From positions 1 to 38,210 of the forward strand of contig DLAR01000027.1 in assembly GCA_002494015.1 (NCBI GenBank): 38,210 nucleotides of DNA, read 5' to 3'. This document shows positions 35,363 through 38,210 of this stretch, piece by piece. A program made the position numbers and the translations under genes. The stretch comes from Porphyromonadaceae bacterium UBA7042 (GTDB lineage: Bacteria > Bacteroidota > Bacteroidia > Bacteroidales > Muribaculaceae). Under the pieces are notes generated by a model. It searched no databases and was not told the origin of the DNA. It saw only the letters and a list, made by a program, of their open reading frames with translations. Each line of letters starts with the position of its first letter. Position 1 is the stretch's first letter.

Positions 35363-35370
35363 TAACTTTG
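35363..35370 (+). promoter_or_regulatory. -7 element for the Sel1-repeat gene
   Basis: TAACTTTG matches TAnnTTTG. A TTTG at 35335-35338, in the edge of the palindromic element, lies 24 bp upstream, slightly longer than the ideal spacing. If used, the -33 box of this promoter is provided by the element. Confidence 0.5.
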
Positions 35371-35492
35371 TGGTTGGATTGGCACGCGTCTGTCCATGAC
35401 ATTTTGGATTCAGTGCAAAATCCTACCGCGATTACAGGTGCGACAACGCATTTATACCGGACAGCCTCATTGTGAAAACAATAAACAGGATT

Positions 35493-36527
35493 ATGACCAA
35501 TTTAACTGAATATTATAAAATCTTACAACGCTTCTACAGCCTGTATGCCGGGGAAGGCGACGACGAACTGGCGCGACATGCCGCCGATGCCATCACACCC
35601 TTAGCCGAAAAGGGCAATACCAAGGCGCAATATATGCTCGGACGGTATTATTCGTGGGGTTATCATCATCAATGTGATAATCAGAAAGCGATTTACTGGT
35701 TTGAAAAAGCTGCCGACAAAGGGAGCGACAAGGCTGCCGAGGCGTTGGCAAATCTCTATCGCTACGATTTTGGCGACGATGAGACAATCAGTGCGCAGGC
35801 TAAAAAAGACTTTACACACAAATGGCATTACCGCTGGGTTGAAATCCTGAAAGCGCGAGCCGACAAAGGCGATATGGCGACCAAGAAGCGTATTGCCGAT
35901 ATTCTATCATGGGGTACGGGTGTTCCCGATGAAGTGTTGGAGATTGTCGAATATGATGATAATTACGAAGGAACCGCCGCTGAGTTGTATACCGAATTGG
36001 CTGAAGAAGAGAAGGATGCCGACGCATGGTATAACCTCGGAATGATATATTACAGTGAGGCGACTGAAGAAGCTCTTCGGAAGTCGTTTGACTGCTTTAT
36101 GAAAGCCGCCGACATGGGCTTCAACGTAGCTTACCGCTGCATCGGCGCAGCCTACTTCGACGGGCGTGGTGTGGATAAAGACTGGCACAAGGCTCGCGAG
36201 TGGTATCAAAAAGGAGCCGAAGCGGGCGATGTAATGTCGAAACTACTGCTTGCCCAGTGTTATAAAAGCGGTATTGGCGGAGAAAAAGACTATGCCGAGG
36301 CTATGAAACTCTATCGGCAGATTGCCTCCCGCCGCAACTTATACGGAAAATACAACCATGAAGTCAGTGTGGCTCAGTATGAAATAGGCAACATGTATCT
36401 GAACGGACAGGGCGTGGAAACCGATATTCGTCAGGCTTTCGACTGGATTCGGCTTGCCGCTGAAAACGGCAACATTGCTGCCGAGAATGCGCTGAACAAC
36501 AAGAAATTCCGAGATTTTAGGCGATGA
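35493..36527 (+). CDS. Sel1-like repeat (TPR-related) protein
   Basis: The 344-residue protein is built of Sel1-like alpha-helical repeats, for example AQYMLGRYYSWG, AIYWFEKAADKGSDKAAEALANLY, AWYNLGMIYYSEA, AYRCIGAAYFDGRGV, AREWYQKGAEAGD and AQYEIGNMYLNGQGV. No signal peptide or membrane segment is seen, so it is probably a cytoplasmic protein-interaction scaffold. I chose ATG 35493; a GTG at 35472 in the same frame would add seven residues. Its stop overlaps the next start by ATGA, so the two proteins are probably made together. Specific role unknown. Confidence 0.85.
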   Translation: MTNLTEYYKILQRFYSLYAGEGDDELARHAADAITPLAEKGNTKAQYMLGRYYSWGYHHQCDNQKAIYWFEKAADKGSDKAAEALANLYRYDFGDDETISAQAKKDFTHKWHYRWVEILKARADKGDMATKKRIADILSWGTGVPDEVLEIVEYDDNYEGTAAELYTELAEEEKDADAWYNLGMIYYSEATEEALRKSFDCFMKAADMGFNVAYRCIGAAYFDGRGVDKDWHKAREWYQKGAEAGDVMSKLLLAQCYKSGIGGEKDYAEAMKLYRQIASRRNLYGKYNHEVSVAQYEIGNMYLNGQGVETDIRQAFDWIRLAAENGNIAAENALNNKKFRDFRR

Positions 36528-37270
36528 AATTGCGTGCACTGCGTTTCGGGAACGATTCCATTCTCGACAAGAAAGAGAAGGAGAAATCCAATTATTGTCT
36601 GGTCAGTCTGTATGCCACCACATTCGGCATCGCACAGTTCGTCCTGTCGGAACTGATGCCTATTGACCTTAACGGATGTAGGCAGTTGACCATCCGTGCG
36701 AATGTTGAGCAGGAGATGATGGGCCGGCCGGGCTATAATCCGGTTCCGGAAATGGGCGTGTCGTGGTACAATCTCGATTACGAAACATCCCGCAAGCTCT
36801 ATGACCTCAAACGCTTCAGCAAGGCTTTCAGTGAAGAACTCAGCAATGAGTTCGAGCAATTTGTCGCCAATATCATCATGGATGTTCTTGTGGAGATTGA
36901 CCAAGCGCACGGTGGCAGAAACCGCCTTGCGGAGCGGCGCGATGACATTCTGAATAAGATGCGGGAGTGCGGATGCAAGAAAGAGATTCTGCTTGAAAAA
37001 TACTCCAAACTCCGCCGCGACAGGAAATACAAGGCGAAGGTGTACCGCTGCATCGGACATGGCATAGGCGATGCTATAAGGGTCGATTTGGTAAATTGCA
37101 AAACCGATGACATAGTTGTGTCGGAATGGCTCGATGACTTGCCCCATAATGTCGAGATGGCAGGTGCTGTCACCCGTACAGGCTGGGCCGGCAATGCCTT
37201 CAACGTGACATTTTTTCGGTCGGATTGGACTGAAACTGTGGAATTACCTGAATGCAACCTATCGGATTAA
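36524..37270 (+). CDS. uncharacterised 248-residue protein coupled to the Sel1 protein
   Basis: I do not recognise the family. The protein starts MKLRALRFGNDSILDKKEKEK and has no signal peptide or transmembrane segment. The middle (~85-165) is helical and charged (FSKAFSEELSNEFEQFVANI, RNRLAERRDDILNKMRECGCKKEILLEKYSKLRRDRK). The C terminus is beta-like with NAFNVTFFRSDWTETVELPE. It is translationally coupled to the Sel1 gene by an ATGA overlap. Two-gene cassettes of this type are common as immunity or contact-dependent modules in Bacteroidales, but nothing in the sequence proves such a role. The stop TAA at 37268-37270 coincides with the start of an AGAGGGTGT edge motif. Confidence 0.7.
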   Translation: MKLRALRFGNDSILDKKEKEKSNYCLVSLYATTFGIAQFVLSELMPIDLNGCRQLTIRANVEQEMMGRPGYNPVPEMGVSWYNLDYETSRKLYDLKRFSKAFSEELSNEFEQFVANIIMDVLVEIDQAHGGRNRLAERRDDILNKMRECGCKKEILLEKYSKLRRDRKYKAKVYRCIGHGIGDAIRVDLVNCKTDDIVVSEWLDDLPHNVEMAGAVTRTGWAGNAFNVTFFRSDWTETVELPECNLSD

Positions 37271-37448
37271 GAGGGTGTCAGATAGATTCAAGCGAGCACA
37301 ATGAAGAAGCTTTCAGTCTTGCTCATCAGTTACAGAGCTACGGCTATGCACCTTCTTTGCAAGTCCAAAATCATTCTACATATCACACTCAATTACTTTT
37401 GATAAAATAAACAACTAAAAGTCACCGGAAACGTAAATCAACCTTTTT
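37271..37448. other. insertion-element-like fragment between two accessory genes
   Basis: This 178-bp gap opens with GAGGGTGTCAGATAG, resembling the edge motifs at 34785 and 38190. It contains a 33-codon frame (37301-37402, MKKLSVLLISYRATAMHLLC) that I do not accept as a gene but that looks like a repeat-derived sequence. The last 45 bp form the AT-rich leader of the following gene. I see no clean promoter match. Confidence 0.4.
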
Positions 37449-38165
37449 ATGAATCTGAAGAAACTCGTCATTTTGCTATTGATATTATTTGCGTTTGCCA
37501 AAATGCAAGCCCAGACACATTTCTCTGACCTACCCGATACGCTGCAAGTTGATTTAGATACGAAATACGCTGTGCGTTGGTCGGTTACTTTTACTCCTGT
37601 CGTTAGTCAAGGTAGTGCGACGATGGAATTATTTGAACCGATGTTCAATGCCGTGAGTCTAATCAATGAATCTGAAAAATTTCAGTTAGCTAACAGTTCA
37701 TTGCTTTATGAGCAAAGCGACTGCACGACTGAACAACTGGCAAAAGTTGACGAATATCTGCATCAGACTCCTCTCCCAAGTCCATATCGATGGTTTTTAG
37801 GATTGTATAACAATGATACTATTATATTCGGCATTAAGGACTCTACCGAAACGTTTCAGGCCGATGTTGCCGAGGCATCTGTACATATTGAACCCTTATA
37901 TGGCAATATCCCTGTTGTCTGTTTTCGGCTTGACAATGGAGAGCCAACGGAAATTACACAGGCATTCAAAGACTTCACCGAGCGTAATCTGTTAAAGACA
38001 ATTGCTACCGAAATCAACGGACTTTTTATTATGGCACCCAAATTAAACAATGTCATCGAAGGAGGTGCAATAGAGATAACATCAATGCCGATTCCTCTAA
38101 TAAACGAACTCTTTCTCCGAGATACCGAACCTGAAATAAAAGATGAGATCATAACAGACGAATAG
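37449..38165 (+). CDS. secreted protein with a SecDF P1-head-like domain
   Basis: The 238-residue protein has a clear signal peptide (MNLKKLVILLLILFAFAKMQAQ). Residues ~151-211 (NIPVVCFRLDN, AFKDFTERNLLKTIATEINGLF, APKLNNVIEGGAIEIT) follow the pattern of the periplasmic P1 head subdomain of SecD, where a Val-Phe strand precedes FxxxTxxN, a hydrophobic 'Ivldg' strand, APxV and GG-I. There are no SecD membrane helices, so it is not SecD itself. It is an orphan periplasmic or surface protein of unknown role. The gene is clearly more AT-rich than the PUL, suggesting recent acquisition. It ends 24 bp before another AGAGGGCGT edge. Confidence 0.7.
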   Translation: MNLKKLVILLLILFAFAKMQAQTHFSDLPDTLQVDLDTKYAVRWSVTFTPVVSQGSATMELFEPMFNAVSLINESEKFQLANSSLLYEQSDCTTEQLAKVDEYLHQTPLPSPYRWFLGLYNNDTIIFGIKDSTETFQADVAEASVHIEPLYGNIPVVCFRLDNGEPTEITQAFKDFTERNLLKTIATEINGLFIMAPKLNNVIEGGAIEITSMPIPLINELFLRDTEPEIKDEIITDE

Positions 38166-38189
38166 CCACGTTTTTTGACATCCGGATAA

Positions 38190-38210
38190 TAAGAGGGCGT
38201 TTCATAACAA
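38190..38210. repeat. probable end of an insertion element at the window edge
   Basis: TAAGAGGGCGTTTCATAACA begins at 38190 and runs to the end of the window. It resembles TTAGAGGGCGTTTTCAT at 34785-34801 and TAAGAGGGTGTCAGATA at 37268. It may be the terminal repeat of an IS that continues beyond the window. The remainder is not visible. Confidence 0.4.

Noticed and set aside
37301..37402. 33-codon frame starting MKKLSVLLIS
   Set aside because: It is short, lies in a probable insertion-element fragment, and has no coupled neighbour or domain.
1..38210. CRISPR array, tRNA, rRNA or prophage genes
   Set aside because: I saw no regularly spaced direct repeats with unique spacers, no cloverleaf-type sequence, no rRNA motif and no phage structural genes.

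Overview
The window comes from a bacterium of the order Bacteroidales, most likely Muribaculaceae or a close relative. The evidence is promoters of the Bacteroidetes type (TTTG, about 20 bp, TAnnTTTG), SusC/SusD pairs, a hybrid two-component system (HTCS) regulator, a type IX secretion (T9SS) sorting tail, a Bacteroides-type biosynthetic arginine decarboxylase, and the absence of Shine-Dalgarno sites. I see no rRNA, tRNA, CRISPR array or complete transposase gene.

Region 1 (1-7634) is mostly housekeeping. It holds the end of an unidentified gene overlapping a 47-residue membrane peptide, a convergent maltose/galactoside-type acetyltransferase, rplU-rpmA with promoter and terminator, speA, truA, and a three-gene ABC importer of the iron-siderophore/cobalamin class whose genes overlap by ATGA.

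Region 2 (7635-10900) is a junction zone. A 283-bp element with 36-bp inverted ends and several internal hairpins sits between the importer and an alpha/beta hydrolase. It supplies the last ~15 codons and the stop of the hydrolase. A secreted T9SS-tail protein gene next to it is broken by a frameshift.

Region 3 (10936-34754) is a polysaccharide utilisation locus (PUL) for arabinan or arabinose-rich pectin side chains. A minus-strand operon encodes a GH43 lipoprotein and two GH51 arabinofuranosidases. Diverging from it is a 1405-residue HTCS sensor-regulator. It is followed by a ~14-kb plus-strand operon: a surface lipoprotein with a duplicated C-terminal domain, SusC-SusD, SusC-SusD, and a second GH43 endo-arabinanase. 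The gene order closely resembles, from memory, the Bacteroides thetaiotaomicron arabinan PUL around BT0360-BT0369. The two enzyme/transport promoters share a previously unannotated arrangement: two TCCAC sites exactly 21 bp apart, 25-26 bp upstream of TAATTTT(G/A). This is a strong candidate operator for the HTCS. In the inferred scheme, surface GH43 enzymes cut arabinan, the SusCD pairs import oligosaccharides, periplasmic GH51 enzymes release arabinose, and the HTCS senses an oligosaccharide and switches on both operons.

Region 4 (34755-38210) is accessory DNA, visibly more AT-rich towards its end. It contains a palindrome, the C-terminal remnant of a TolC-family efflux protein, a 163-bp palindromic element, a Sel1-repeat protein overlapping an unknown protein, an orphan secreted SecDF-P1-head-like protein, and three copies of an AGAGGG(C/T)GT edge motif that look like ends of insertion elements. 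One copy is the last sequence in the window.
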